A DNA stretch of 64,000 bases, taken from positions 19,680,469-19,744,468 of the forward strand of contig NC_057790.1 in NCBI RefSeq assembly GCF_014905175.1, written 5' to 3'. The stretch is from Aphidius gifuensis. Taxonomy: Eukaryota; Arthropoda; Insecta; Hymenoptera; Braconidae. Positions 49,479-62,509 of the stretch are shown piece by piece (positions within the stretch are counted from its first letter, which is position 1; the number at the start of each line of letters is the position of its first letter). The notes beneath the pieces are model-generated. The model saw only the letters and a program-made list of their open reading frames with translations, was not told where the DNA came from and did not search any database. Made by a program: the position numbers and the translations under genes.

Positions 49479-52390
49479 ATACAACAGAAGGATGACTAGG
49501 AATGACTTGGATAAATATCGTTAAAAGTAAAAATGGTCTTGGCTTTTTATCGAACAACGAGAGGTATTAAATAACTTTTTATTTATTAAAATTATATCTT
49601 TTATTTATTCAACTTTTTGCTATAATATTTTTGTTATAAAAATTACAGATACCCTTGGATATTTTAAAGTTGGACAAGACTGGACAGACACCAGTGCATT
49701 TACAATCCCAAATATCTCAGGTGAATAATGATCATTATTATTATTTAATTTGTTCTTTGTCAAATAATAAATCTAAAGTTTAAATAATAGTAAAATAATA
49801 AATAATAAAAGTTAGCACAAGTAAAAAAACAAATCATATATTTTTTAGATCAGTTTTTTTATTGTTACTGCAAATTAGTTGATATATTTTGTAATAAATT
49901 AATATTAAAAATAGATTATAATTTTATAAAATCATTAAATTAAATAAAAGGTGAAATATTAATTATTATTTAATGTTTTTAGATACAACAAAAAGATGAC
50001 CAACAATTATTTGGATAAATGTCAGCTCCTGGGTCTTTATTGACACTAAATAGCCACAGGTAATTAATATTTTTCATTATTCAGTTTATTGTTGTCTTAT
50101 AACAATTTAAAACAACATTATTAAAACAACAATAAATTAATAATAATTAAAAATTTAAAATCTTGGAAATCGAATGCAGCGCCACTACTCGGCTAAAATA
50201 TTAACTTTCCATTTTCTGAATTACCGACAAACAATAGTTTCTGTTCCTGTCGCGTGGCGGCGCGACAGTCGTTTTCTAAAATTCTAATGACTTTCTCACA
50301 AAAAAAAATATTTTCAGTTTCAGCAAAAAAAAAATTACGTAAAGATGTGCTCCTGTTTTACAGTGATTTTTTTAACAATAAATTGCAACAATTAATTGTT
50401 AATTTATAATAAATCGATTAATTAACTCGCTGGCTACCGATTGAGTGCAAAATTATTGCTGGATGTCACGTATTGGATTAAAAAATTGCTATTGTTTAAA
50501 ACGTCCAAAAGCGGCCGAGTCACAAAGGGATGCCGTGAAATTTTTTGATCCAAAATGGCTGCAGGTAAATATTTTTTATTATTATTCGCTTTGTTTTTGT
50601 CAAACAACAAATAATACGTATAAACAATAGTGAAAATATAAATATTTAATTAATTATGGTGCAAAGAAAAATTTGAGGTTAGGTTTCTTTGTCGTTACAA
50701 GTCAATTGACATTTTTTGCAATAAAAAATTGTTAAACATGAAAAATTTTTTTATAAAATTATAGAGGAACATTATTTAAACATTTTTGTTTAAAAAAATT
50801 ACAGATTTCCTTGGATATGTCAAAAGTTGTCAAACCTGGACAGATGCCATGGCATTAACACCAAAAATCGTACCAGGTAAAAAATTTTTTTTGTTATTAG
50901 CTTTGTTTTTGTCTAAAAATAAATAATACGTATAAACAATAGCAAAATTATCAATAATCAATTATTTATTATAAATAAACAAAGTTGTTGTTAGACTTCT
51001 TTGTCGTTGCCAGTCAAATGACATTTTTTGCAATAAATAATTATAAAAAACGCAATATTATTTTTGAAAACAATAAAATACATTTGTTTAAACAATTTTA
51101 TGTAAAAAAATTACAGATTTTCTTGGATATGCCAAAAGTTGTCAAACCTGGACAGATGCCATGACATTTACTCCAAAAATCGCACCAGGTAAAAAATTTT
51201 TTTTGTCATTACCTTTGTTTTTGTCATTTAAAAAATAATACGTATAAAAAATAGTAAAATTATAAATAAATAATTAATTATAGTGAAAAAACAAATTTGA
51301 GGTTAGGTTTTCTTGTTGTAAATTTATTCACAAATATTGCAACAATTTTGCAATAAATGAATATTAAACATGCAATGTTGATAAACAAAAATATAAAAAT
51401 AAATAATAGCAACAAAAATTGAAATATTAATGATTATTTAATGTTACAGGTGCAAAAACAAGGATGACTAGGAATTATTTGGAAAAATGACATAACAAGG
51501 GCAAAAGTCTTGGCTTTTTATTGAACAAAAAAAGGTAGTGAATACTTTTATTTATAATAATTAATTTTTTCTAATTTATTGAACTATTTACTGATATATT
51601 TTTGTTATAAATATTACAGATATCCTTGAATATTTTAAAGCGGAATAAACACCAGTGCATTTACAATGCAAAATGACCACAGGTAAATGAACATTATTAT
51701 TATTTAGTTTGTTGTCAAACAATAAATAAAATAGCATAAACAATATCAGAATAATAATTAAAAAATAGTTAACACTTTAAAAACATGAATTTAACGTTAG
51801 CTTTTATTGTCGTTACGAATAAACTGATATATTTTGTAATACATTAATAATAAAAATAAAATATTAAATAATAGCATATAAAAATTGAAATATTAATTAT
51901 TATTTAATGTTTATAGATACAAAAGAAGAATGCCCAGGATTTATTTGGAAAAATGGTGTCACAAGTAACTATTGACAAAGCTATCGGGTTTTTATTGACA
52001 CCAGAGAGCATTGGCAATCCAAAATATCTACAGGTAAATAATAATTATTATTCATCAGCTTGTTTTTTTGTCATATAACATTTAAAAAAGCCTAAAACAA
52101 CAATAAAAAATTAATAATAGTGTAAAGACATTTAAATTCGAGATGAGCTTTTGCTGCTGTTATAATTGACATTATTCAATGAAAAAATATTCAGAGTGCA
52201 GTATCAATTTATAAACATATTTAAAAATGAATGATTGTAATTAATTGATAATTTTTCCTCTTATAAAAATTTTATTTTAATGGTAATATTTATTTTTTAC
52301 AGATACTAAAAAAGATGGCTATATATTATTTGGATAATGAGTCTGAATAAGTGACAGAGATTTTGGTAATTCGTTGAACAACAAATAATG
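49479..52390 (+). repeat. Array of duplicated exon-like cassettes (types A and B)
   Basis: Type A: 49479-49563, 49983-50059, 51450-51534, 51917-52033, 52303-52390. Type B: 49649-49720, 50805-50876, 51117-51188, 51620-51682. Each is preceded by a tract ending in tacag, tttag or atag and followed by gt. B copies share CTTGGATAT, TGGACAGA and a common end. A copies share GGATGACTAGGAAT- and TTATTTGGA-type phrases. The introns are duplicated too: GTTTTTGTC, AATAATACGTATAAACAATAG and TTTTTTGCAATAAA recur in order. In phase 0 the copies at 51917 and 49649 are fully open, 49983 has one stop, and others have several. So this is either an exon-duplication gene in decay or a cassette-built RNA gene. 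Confidence 0.65.
50247..50268. repeat. Perfect GC-rich inverted repeat
   Basis: CTGTCGCG at 50247-50254 and CGCGACAG at 50261-50268 are separated by six bases, in a GC-rich patch (50165-50290) inside very A/T-rich DNA. It lies about 200 bases before the candidate first exon at 50463 and could be a promoter element or a protein-binding palindrome. Confidence 0.6.
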
Positions 52391-52656
52391 GTGAATTTAT
52401 TTATATTTATTTTTATTAATTTTTTTTTATTTATCCAACACAAGATAAATAAAAATTGTACAAGCTATTGACTATATTTTAATTATTTTGTACATTTTTT
52501 TTTGTTACAGAATGTTGTTGTACCCGTTGAGACAACTGAATTGAGTGGTGTTGTACTGACAGAGATAAAATTGAGATGGGATTACTTGAAGAGTAAATTT
52601 GCTGTATCATCACAATTAACAAGTAATGAAAATGACGATGATGATGATGATAAAAG
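50463..52656 (+). pseudogene. Candidate multi-exon gene or its remnant across the array
   Basis: A first exon could run from ATG 50463 to 50564 (MSRIGLKNCYCLKRPK..., ending CTGCAG|gtaaat in phase 0) and has no acceptor upstream, as expected of a first exon. Its natural partners in phase 0 are the cassettes, of which 51917-52033 is open for 39 codons (IQKKNAQDLFGKMV...), and an exon at 52511-52656 (NVVVPVETTELSG...LRWDYLKSKF, then an Asp run) ending AG|gtacgt. The two B cassettes directly after the first exon contain stops in phase 0, so a full protein needs them skipped. No family is recognised. Whether it is transcribed is unknown. Confidence 0.35.
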
Positions 52657-54320
52657 GTACGTTGGTTTTAGTTTCTTCTCCAAAAAATTCAGCGAATTTA
52701 ATATGAATTCAATTCGTAAATAATCAATAAAACGTAATTGAGTATAATTCATATTAAATGCTGAGGTAACTAAACCACAAAAAAAAAAGATTACAAGCGT
52801 TATTGATGATCATTCCAATAACGTTATGCGTTCATTGAAAAAAAAGAAAAAAAAGCGAGAATTAATTTAAAATCAAAATTCTTGCGATAAAATAAAAAAC
52901 CTTGCGTTATTTACTGAAATATCTAAGATCATTATCACTCAGTGTTTTACATTAGGTCGTTTACCTAAATGTATAACTATATCTGAGTTGAAAAAAAATG
53001 CGTAATTATATTAATTAATAATTATAAACTCGTAAATTTAAATTAAAAAAAATCTAAACCATGAGAAAAATAAGAAGAAAAGAACTTGAAAAGATAACAA
53101 TGAAAGAAGGATAAAATCACTGAAGCCATGATCCAGATGCCACCAAATACTCCAGGGGGAAGTTTAGAGAAGCGTCAATCCAAGATGAAGATACTGATGA
53201 AGATGAAGATGTGAATAACAACCACAGGGAACTGGATGATTAAGTGTGATGATGCCAATAGATGAAGGTGGAGATACTGATGAAGATGAAGATGTGAACA
53301 ACAACCACAGGAAAATAGATGATTAGGTCTGATGATGCTAATACCAGAAGGAAGGAAGTATTAGCCAAGTGACATCAACAAGGCAAGGCAGCAAGCAGGT
53401 ACCAGAAAAAAACACCAGTACTAGATGTTGATGACATGAGGCAGCTTGTTGGTTCAACCCATCAACCAAACTCATCTCTGGATCCAATGAAGTTCAGCTG
53501 AAATACATCCACCCACATATTACAATGAAAATAAATAAATAAAAAAAAAATTTTATACAATTTAAAATTGTTATTCCTTATTTTTTGTTTTTTTTTAGTT
53601 GAAAGACTATTGTATTTTAATATTTTCAGGTGATTTTGTCTTGCAACATAATCTGCTTAACAGCAATAAATTAAGACGTGAAAAACCATTTATTATGTAT
53701 TGTAAAAAATAATTTTTTGATATTTGTAATTATTTTTAACATCAACGAAATTCATTTTGTAATATTTTCAATTGTACTATTTTGTTCGTTCATTCGTTTG
53801 GGATTAATGGTATATTCTGGCTGAAGAATAATACTTGTCATCATCAACAGAACATCAAGAATGAAGATAATTCGTTCCAGTTATCGTCCAGTATTCAAAT
53901 TCAATGGACTAAAACCATGATACTACACCTGAACTTACCTGAATTCACCTGAGCTCTGAGGTACACTCAGAATGTAGTGCCACGTAGGTTGGATGAAAAG
54001 AAAAATAGTTTATTTCAGTGAGGTACATGTTGATTTCGTTCAGCAATCGGATAGATAGTGGCCTTTTATGTTACTCATAAAGTGGGCTTTTCAAATAGAA
54101 TTTAATTCATGCACCAATACTAAATACTCTCGTTAGTTACATATCAATCATAGCATATAATTTAAAATATTAAAAATACAATCTGCTTCACTACAAGCTT
54201 CAGCTTAATTAAGACATCACATAATGCAATATACTAATTAATTTTCGAAAATAATTAATGTTTGTCAATTTAAAAATGTTTATTATATATTTTAATAATT
54301 TTTATCTTTTTATTTTACAG
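52657..54320. other. Non-coding region after the cassette array
   Basis: Contains the 83-base tandem repeat at 53189, a less A/T-rich stretch (53120-53520) and another at 53820-54060 with three close ACCTGA copies (about 53927-53952). Stops occur in every frame. It may be part of the same transcript as the array or a decayed gene. Confidence 0.4.
53189..53354 (+). repeat. Two-copy 83-bp tandem repeat
   Basis: Units 53189-53271 and 53272-53354 both begin AGATACTGATGAAGATGAAG and share GTGAA-AACAACCACAGG and GATGATGC-AATA. One frame would encode an acidic DTDEDEDVNNNH segment in each, then a stop. A recent local duplication, possibly of a former acidic exon. Confidence 0.75.
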
Positions 54321-54939
54321 AAGAGCTTCCAATAATCTATTATATTGGTCCATAACATTGAAGTGTAACTGAAGAAAAATTTGTGGCATTAAAGTGTTGG
54401 TGAACATTATAACAATAATTGATAACATTTGGTTGAAAAAAAAAATATTGTGATAGTGTTAAAAGACATTTCAATACGATAAATAGGATAATTTTTTAAT
54501 TAGCAATGAACAAGTAAACATTTATATTGTGCAGTATTTATAAACAATTAAATATTGATGAACTATCTGCGTGAAAGTGATCACGTGAAATTTTTGATGT
54601 GTTAAAAATAATGTGGACTATTTTTTTAAAAGTAAAAAAAAACAAAAACTTAATAGAAATTAGATTAATTAAAGTGAATTTAAAGTGTTTATATTAATGA
54701 GAAAAAAGTGTAAAACTAGATAGTGTTATTTTGTGATATGCTTAAGTGTGTTGATGCTGAGTTTCACCTGCTAGTTGTCATGGATGTGGATCAATTGGAC
54801 GTTGATACATCATAGCTTGCTGCATCATAGATCTTCTACCAAGAGGTCTTCTTATCTTCTACATGGGCGTTGGTGTAATTGAATCAAATTGAATGCTGCT
54901 TCATAGATTTTCTACTGTCTACCAGAACTTCTAAATAAG
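54321..54939 (+). ncRNA. Candidate non-coding exon
   Basis: A pyrimidine tract ending tattttacag precedes 54321, and 54939 is followed by gtaagagg, a strong donor. Stops are frequent in all frames. Near the end, GCTGCATCATAGATCTTCTAC is partly repeated as GCTGCTTCATAGATTTTCTAC. It could be a non-coding RNA exon or a remote 5' UTR exon of the acylaminoacyl-peptidase gene. Confidence 0.3.
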
Positions 54940-56115
54940 GTAAGAGGCCCTCTGGTCACTTTTTTAACCAATCCCTCAGGGTTAAAGTGCGTCAACAAGC
55001 TTGTAACATCAAAGAATTTATGATATAATTCTTTGAAGTTACTTGATAATTCCCAATATTTATATTTTATATATTTTTGTGACTTGTTAGCTCACCTTGA
55101 TCATTTTTTCCTTTTTTTTTTATTTTTTTTTTTAATTATAAAATTGAATGCCAGAATAAATGGTTGTAGTTGATTGATCAAGGTGTGCACATCAACCTGT
55201 CTATCTCAAACAGAGTAGACGGGGGTGAATAGGATGTATTTCAGGTATTTGTGTAAAACAATTTTGATTATTAAGCACCGTTGTATTTTTTTATTTCACG
55301 AAAATTGTGTATTTTACTTCTTTTCAGGTTTATTATTTATTTATTTATTATAGAATATTTAGATTTAAGTAATTTCTTGTTGACTGCACTTTCCCAAAAT
55401 AATTTACAATTTGTAAATTCATTTTTAAAACCTTTTTTTTTTTTTTATTAATTAAATTTAATACATACCTGCAGCTTTGAGCGCAATTGTGTATTTTTTT
55501 ATACATGGTTTGATTAAAATTTATATTTATCTGCTGCTTTTAGCGCTGATAATTAATTAATCAATTTTTTAATTTTTTTCACGTGTTTATCAAGTATTTA
55601 AAAATTTATTTTGAATATTAAAATGTATATATATTTTTATATTCATAATTATATTTTTAAATTAATTTTGGATTATCAACGCTTCAGTAACAATGACTGC
55701 TAGTAATAATCGTTTTATTTAGTGTGTGTATATAAATAATAAGGCAGTTTATTTTTCAGTAAGTAGAATTTTTCGTTTTACTATTTTACTATTTATTTAT
55801 TATTTATTTTTTTTTTCGTAATTTTCTTTTTATTATTCAAACTTTAAATTCAGTTCATATAAATGACATGTAGATGGCACCTAATGACAATTATTAGCTG
55901 TCAAAAAAAAAAAAAAAAAGCAATGTCATGTTGTTATCTTTTGTCTCTTTTTTTTCCTCCTGTCATTATTGTTTTTTTTTTTTTCTCTTTCCCCTTTCAA
56001 AAAAAAGCCAGCATCAAAATAAATACAAGATATTGAATATTATTTTTATCTTTTTCAACTGATTAATTTTTTGTCTACGTGACAATTTTTTTGTTGAGTT
56101 AGGTTTTGTATATCG
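54940..56115. other. Upstream region of the acylaminoacyl-peptidase gene
   Basis: A/T-rich with a mixed patch at about 55150-55260. No open frame of note. The promoter of the following gene should lie near 55850-56110, but no TATA box stands out. Confidence 0.4.
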
Positions 56116-58963
56116 ATGAACGCCGCTAAAATGGCATCATCAAAGATTGAAAGTATCAGAAAAGTATATCGAGCAATATCACAAAATCCATCATTAACAA
56201 ATGCAAAATTACTTCAAGTTACTGATAATGAATTAACAATTCAAAGTTCATGGAGTCAAAAAATACTGGAAGAAGCATCGACAAAAAAATACTCAATAAA
56301 TTGGAGTTTAAAAAAAGGCCGTGATGCTGTTGTTCAAGGTTATCCCAACAACACTACATCTGAGTTAGTATTTAAATTATAATTTTTAAAAATTTGTAAT
56401 ATATAAAAAATTATAAAAAATTATTTTGTTATTAAAATTATTACAGACTTATATCAGAAATTACTGAAAATTTAAAACGTACAGCAATTTTAACATCAGA
56501 ACCATCAAAAGATAAAGACACCAGTACCAAACAATTCATTGAAATTTATGAAGATAATTATCTGATTAAAAATTATAATCTATCTGCTCTTGATGTACAT
56601 GGAGATGTTTATGCAGACGGTAAATATTTATCTTTTAAAAAAAATTATTTGTATAAAAATAATTTAACAATACAAATATTTCTTTAAATTTGTTCAAGGT
56701 CAATTTGGATCATTCAAGTGGTCACCAGATAATACAAAATTACTTTATATTGCTGAGAAAAAAAAAGAAAAATCTGAGCCATTTTTTAAACAAAAACCAT
56801 TGGATAATAAAAATGAAAATAAAGAAGAACCAAGTAAAGGAAATGAATATATATTCAAAGAAGATTGGGGTGAACAATTAGTTGGAAAACATAGACCAGT
56901 TGTTGTGGTATTAGATACAACAACAGATACATTAACTGTTATGTCAGGAATTGCTGATGATTTATCACCAGGTCAAGTTATATGGACACCAGAAGGTGAT
57001 GCTATTATTGGAGTTGCTTGGAAACATGAACCAAGATATTTGGGTCTTATTGCTTGTACAAATAGAGCATCATGGATTTTCTCGTTGAAAAATGGTGAAT
57101 ATAAAAAAATATCTACTGATGAATGTGCAGTTAGATCACCAAGATTTAGTCCAGATGGCAAACATTTAATATGGTTAGAACGTGAAGCTGGTGGTCCTCA
57201 TAATAATGCAAGTAAATTAATGCACTTAAATTGGAAAGGTGAATCAACAACATCAACTGTATTAATTGACACTGTCAAGACAAATATAAAAATTAATAAT
57301 GGTAAATTATTTTATGGCTTTTATGCACAAAATCTTCCAAATAATTGCTGGAGTAGTGATTCAAAATATATATTTTTTAGCACACAACAACGTGCTAATA
57401 TTAAATCTTATTATTTTGATATTGAAAGTCATGTGTTGACGGAAATTGTTAATGATACATCAAGTCTAACAATTGTTGATATTAAATCTAATGCAATATT
57501 ATTCAAAAGAACATCACTCATTGAACCATCAAGACTACTACTTGGATATTTTGTTCCTGGTACAGATAAAATTCCATTTATTTCAATTTCTCGTGAATTA
57601 AAATTACCACAATTTGAGGATATTATTTATGAAACAAATGAATATGTTTATGATAATAATGAGCCAGTTAAAGAATTTAATTATATGTATTTTGGACCAA
57701 AAAATGGAAAAGATAAATCTTTACCACTTGTTGTTGCTATACATGGTGGACCACATGGTTCATATGCAAATATGTTTTTCCTTGATCCAGCTGTACTTGT
57801 ATCACTTGGTTTTGCTGTTATACAAATTAATTATCGTGGATCAATTGGAATGGGATCAGATAATGTTGAATATTTACAAGGAAAAGTTGGACATACTGAT
57901 GTTATAGATTGTTACAATGCTATTGCTGATTCATTTAAAAAATATCCATGGATTGATGATAAAAGAGTTGGAATATCTGGTGGTTCTCATGGTGGATTTT
58001 TAGTTACTCATTTGAGTGGACAATATCCAGTAAGTTTTTAATAATTATAATTAATATATTAAATTATTTATTTATTATAACTAATTTTTGTAATTTTTTG
58101 TTATTAAAATAGGATGCATTTAAAGCAGTTGTTGCTAGAAATCCAGTTATTGATATTGCAGCAATGTTTACTATCTCAGATATACCAGATTGGTATGTAT
58201 TAATTTTACATTAATTTAATAATTAAATAAAGAAAATAACAATAAATATACATATTTATTAAATTACCTGATTGTTAGTATATCAGGTAACGCGATTCAT
58301 TTATATATTTCAGTCGCAATACACTAACTAAAGACGAGATAGTCATGTTCAACCACAATGCGTAAGCTTTGATTAAAAAAAAAACAAAAAAAAAAAAACA
58401 AATACATAAAAATAAATGTTTATTATATTGTTTATTTAAAAAAAAATAGAGTCAAATAGCTTATTAGTATATTTTATTGTTTAATTAATAATAATTGTTT
58501 TTATAATAATTTATATATAAACTTCTTTATAGTATTGTATATTTCATCAGGTGTGCAGCTGTTATTGGTGAACATTATGATGATATTTATCCTGGTGAAA
58601 ATGCTGAAAAAGCTGGTGAAATGGTTATGAAAATGTACAAATCATCACCAATTGTTCATGTTCGTAAAGTCAAAGCACCAACTCTCATGTGCATTGGTAA
58701 AAATGATTTACGTGTACCATGCTCACAGGGTAAACATTGGTATCAACGACTTAAAGCAAATGGAGTCAAAACAAAGTAAGTTTAAATTAAATTATTTAAT
58801 TAATTAATTAATTTATTATTTGAATTATTATAATTATCATTATGATTATTTTAGGATGCTTGTTTATGATGACTGTCATCCACTGGCTTCAGGACCAGCT
58901 GAAATTGATCAAATTATTAATTCAGCTCTATGGATGATTGATCATGTCAAAAATATAGAATAA
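56116..58963 (+). CDS. Apeh: Acylaminoacyl-peptidase (acylamino-acid-releasing enzyme, S9C)
   Basis: Encodes 737 aa from exons 56116-56363, 56447-56619, 56699-58029, 58113-58192, 58314-58361, 58551-58775 and 58855-58963; all joins are GT-AG and in frame. The family is about 730 aa long, so it appears complete. The N-terminal part fits a beta-propeller (repeated W/D-rich strands such as VIWTPEGDAIIGVAW). The C-terminal alpha/beta hydrolase has the GGSHGG nucleophile elbow (Ser near 570), Asp in GKNDLRVP (near 679) and His in YDDCHPL (near 710), the expected triad. It removes N-acetylated or formylated residues from blocked peptides in the cytosol. Two ATGs occur near the start (56116 and 56131); the upstream one is used here. 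Confidence 0.93.
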
Positions 58964-59761
58964 TTTTTATATTTTTATATTTTTTTTTTGTACTGAGAAT
59001 TTCAAAATTAAACAATCAAAAATGTATTTTAATTTCAGCATTAATAAATACAAAAAAAATAAATAAAACCAACAAACTGATTTATTATTTATTAATTTAA
59101 ATATAATTTATAATTATTATCTTTTACATTTTATTTATTTATTTTTTTTTTTTTTTTTGGAGAATAATCAATGTGCATGTTTTATGTTTTAAGTATAAAA
59201 TATTAGTATACATTGATGATGTTTAAGTTTTTTTTTTTTTTTTAAATTATAATTATTGAATACTGATCACTACTAATGATTAATTAATTTCAATTAATAA
59301 TTTATTTACTCTTTGATTATTTGAGCGTAAATTTCTATCATCATTTAAATTTTTAAATTCTATTATCATTAAAATACAGTCATATTATTTTAAAAATTAA
59401 TAAATAAAAAAAAAAAAAAACTTAACATACATAATAAATATTATAAACTTTGATAAATTAAAAATTTAACTAATGAAAATAAATTATTTACATTTTATCT
59501 GACATTTTGGCTTTTATGTTAAATTAAGACAACAAAAAACAAAAAAAAAATTGTTCAATAATACAATTAATTTTGGTTTAAATAAAACATAATATTAACA
59601 ATAATAATAATAATCATTAACGTAACATAAAAAGATCATTTAAAATCATAAACAATATAAGTGTTTTTTTGTTTTTTTGTTGTAAAAATAATAATGATAA
59701 TAATTTTATTTCATCAAGTTTTTTAAAATAGTTATTATTATTATTTTAACTGATAAAATAA
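58964..59761. other. Convergent intergenic spacer
   Basis: Shared 3' flank of the acylaminoacyl-peptidase gene (AATAAA at 59043-59048) and the leftward CUB/LDLRa gene. Otherwise poly-T/poly-A rich, nothing else seen. Confidence 0.5.
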
Positions 59762-61135
59762 TTATGATTGAGTGGCAGCTGAATTAATACGTTCTGGAAA
59801 TAATGATTCATAACTTGGTGGTAAATCTTTGTCATGTGATGATGGCAGTACTGATACAAGTAAAACAGGTGGTACACTTGATGATTGATTTGTACTAAAA
59901 TTATTATCAATATCATTATCAATAATTCTACTTGTATTATTATTATGATAACTATTATCATTATTATTATTATTAATTGTTGATGAATTCATCATACAAT
60001 CTGGACTCCAACAAAAAATTTTATAACGTTTACATATCCATAAACTAGCAAGAAATTTTAATAAACAAAGTATTATTGTTACAATTGCTCCAATTGTTAA
60101 TTTTGTATTATTACCATTACCAAATATATCATTTGAACAATATTGTTCATCAGCACATAAATCACTTGCACAATTTTGTATACCATCACAAAAATATTCT
60201 TTCCATAAACAAATATCATATGCTGTTGTTGGTCCATAATCATCAGTATTAACTTTATCACAACCTGTTGATAAAAATTAATAATATTAATTGATTTATT
60301 TAAATAATAATAATGATTAATGCAAGAAAAATTTAATGACTTTTGTATGGTGTATATGAAATTGTTAAATTTAAATTTTCATTCATTGATAAACTTTTTT
60401 TTGATACAAATATTGTTGTTTCAATTTCACCATCAAGATCTGATTCATCATAACGTGTTGAATACTGATAAATATCATCATAATTATCATCATTTGTATC
60501 ATGATTTAATGCTTCAAATCTTGGTTGATTATTTTCATTAATCATAACTCTTGGTATTTGACGATTTAATTTACCACATATTCTATGATCAGCTTCATTA
60601 TCATTTTTTCTCTTAAACTGTAATTAAATTTTATTAAGGTTGTGTTTTAGTTGTGTTTTAAATTTGATAAATAATTAATTTTTGTTTTTTTTTTTTATTT
60701 ACCTCAATGTAATCAATACAACCATTTTCATCACGTCTAAATGATAAATTTTGTACAACAGCAAATAAATGTTCACCTTTTGGTGCTTTTATAATAAATT
60801 TACAACGTAAATCATTTGTTTTGTTGTACCATCTGTTAAATTTTTTATCTGTTTCAATAATTATTGCTGAATTTAATCCTGATTGTAATAATACTGGATG
60901 TCTTGCATGACATATCATTGTATCCATTAAATGCACTACATAAAAATTACATTAAAAAATAATATTTTTTAAAAAATTAAAAACAAGTTTTAAATTTCAT
61001 ACCTGATTGATATCTTTGTGATTTTGGAAATATTAATATGGAGCACGACACAAATAACCCATCATTGATTATTAAAAATAAATAAAAATGAATTAACTTA
61101 ATAATATAATTATTTAAATTAAAATAATTAGCCAT
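59762..61135 (-). CDS. Single-pass membrane protein with CUB-like and LDLRa-like parts and PPSY tail (copy 1)
   Basis: Encodes 381 aa from exons 61135-61003, 60935-60703, 60617-60341 and 60264-59762, all in frame. A hydrophobic N-terminus is a probable signal peptide. A CUB-like extracellular region follows with four spaced Cys (MICHARHP, LRCKFIIKAP, NGCIDYIE, RICGKL). An LDLRa-like Cys cluster (CLWKEYFCDGIQNCASDLC) comes next, then one transmembrane helix (TIGAIVTIILCLLKFLASLW). The cytoplasmic tail is Asn-rich and ends near DKDLPPSYESLFPE, a PPxY motif of the kind bound by WW domains of Nedd4-type ubiquitin ligases. It shares intron positions and architecture with the gene at 62510, so the pair arose by tandem duplication. 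Function unknown. Confidence 0.8.
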
Positions 61136-62509
61136 ATTTCTTTTTTGTTTTTTTTTATTTTTATTTATTTATATAAAAATTAAGATATTCTTTTGTGTTG
61201 TTGTTGTTGAATTTTCAAGAGTATATTCGTTTTTTATTTGAGTATTAATTTATGATTAATGAAAATATGATACTGATAAACAATAATATTTATTTTTTCA
61301 CTCACAATTATTATTATTATCGAGATTTTTTTTACTGACTCATTTATTTCTAAAATAAATAAAAAGAATGCAAAGGGTTTTGATGACGCGAGAGTATTAA
61401 ATACTGTATCTCTTTTTTTTATCTTGTTTTCCTCTTCTTTTCACGAGAGAGAGAGAGAGAGACGAAAAAAAAAAAGAGAGAGACTATTGAGACTGAAAAT
61501 GAAAACTAGAAACTGGAACACATGACTTTTCTATCGATTGTCTTTGAAATCTGTAACTTTAAAATGAAAATTCAACATGTAAATTCATGTAAATTTAACG
61601 TACTTTTTACTTGATAAATAAAAGATTTAAATTAACAAATAAAAATGAGTAATAAGATAGCAAATTTATAAGGTTTATTATTTATTTTTTAAATAAACAA
61701 TTAAATATTAATTCCATCTGGTATACATATATATATATTTGTATCAAAAGTACTTTTGTTATGAACAAAAAAAATTATTAAATGTATAAAGTCTTTATTT
61801 AAGACTAATTATTATTACATGTTTTTTTTTTTTTTTTTTTTTTTCTTGTTTGACAATATTTATACTCTCAGTCGTAAATATTTTATTTTTTATCATAAAA
61901 ATTTCTTGATAATGGCAATAAAAAATTTGTTATTACTTATTATTAATTTACTAATTTGTTATTATTTTTTTTTTTTTTTACTTAAAATTGTCATTCAAAA
62001 AAAAAAAAAAAGAAATCTATTATAATTTATTATAAATAAATACTGAATTCACGATTATTATAAAATAATTATATTCCCACTCAAATTTAAAATATTTTCA
62101 GTAAAAAAAAAAAAAAAAAAGAATTAAATCTCGTTATCACATTTTGAATTTGGCTTTTCTTTAGGACATTTAAATAATTGATTTTTAAAAAATTCAAAAT
62201 GATTATTATTAATTTATATAATTTTAACTTGAAATTATAAAATGAGCACTGGTTTATTTTTTATTTTTTTTAATGACTGTTTTGTTAATGCGTGATTGAC
62301 TTAATTTACTTATACAATATATCATAAGTCTAATTAAATTATCTATAAAAAAAAAAACTTTTCTTAAATATTATTTGTTCTATAAAATTGTGATATAATA
62401 ATGATTAAAAAAAAAAACCTCTCATTATTAATTTTCTTTTTTTTTTTCATAAATTAATTAAATAATAATTTTTGATTGATGATTAAAGAAAAAAAAAGCA
62501 AAAAAAAAT
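61136..62509. other. Intergenic DNA between the CUB/LDLRa paralogues
   Basis: Should contain the promoter of copy 1 and the 3' UTR of copy 2. An AG microsatellite (about 61445-61485) and long T and A runs (61821-61844, 62103-62120) are present. No gene is seen. Confidence 0.5.

Noticed and set aside
49479..51988. In-frame TGA aligned with TGC/TGG in type A cassettes, suggesting selenocysteine
   Set aside because: That frame also has other stops, while the cassette at 51917 is fully open in phase 0. As far as known, Hymenoptera have lost selenoprotein machinery. Decay is the simpler reading.
56973..57161. Antisense open frame inside the acylaminoacyl-peptidase gene
   Set aside because: Shadow of the real coding frame on the opposite strand.
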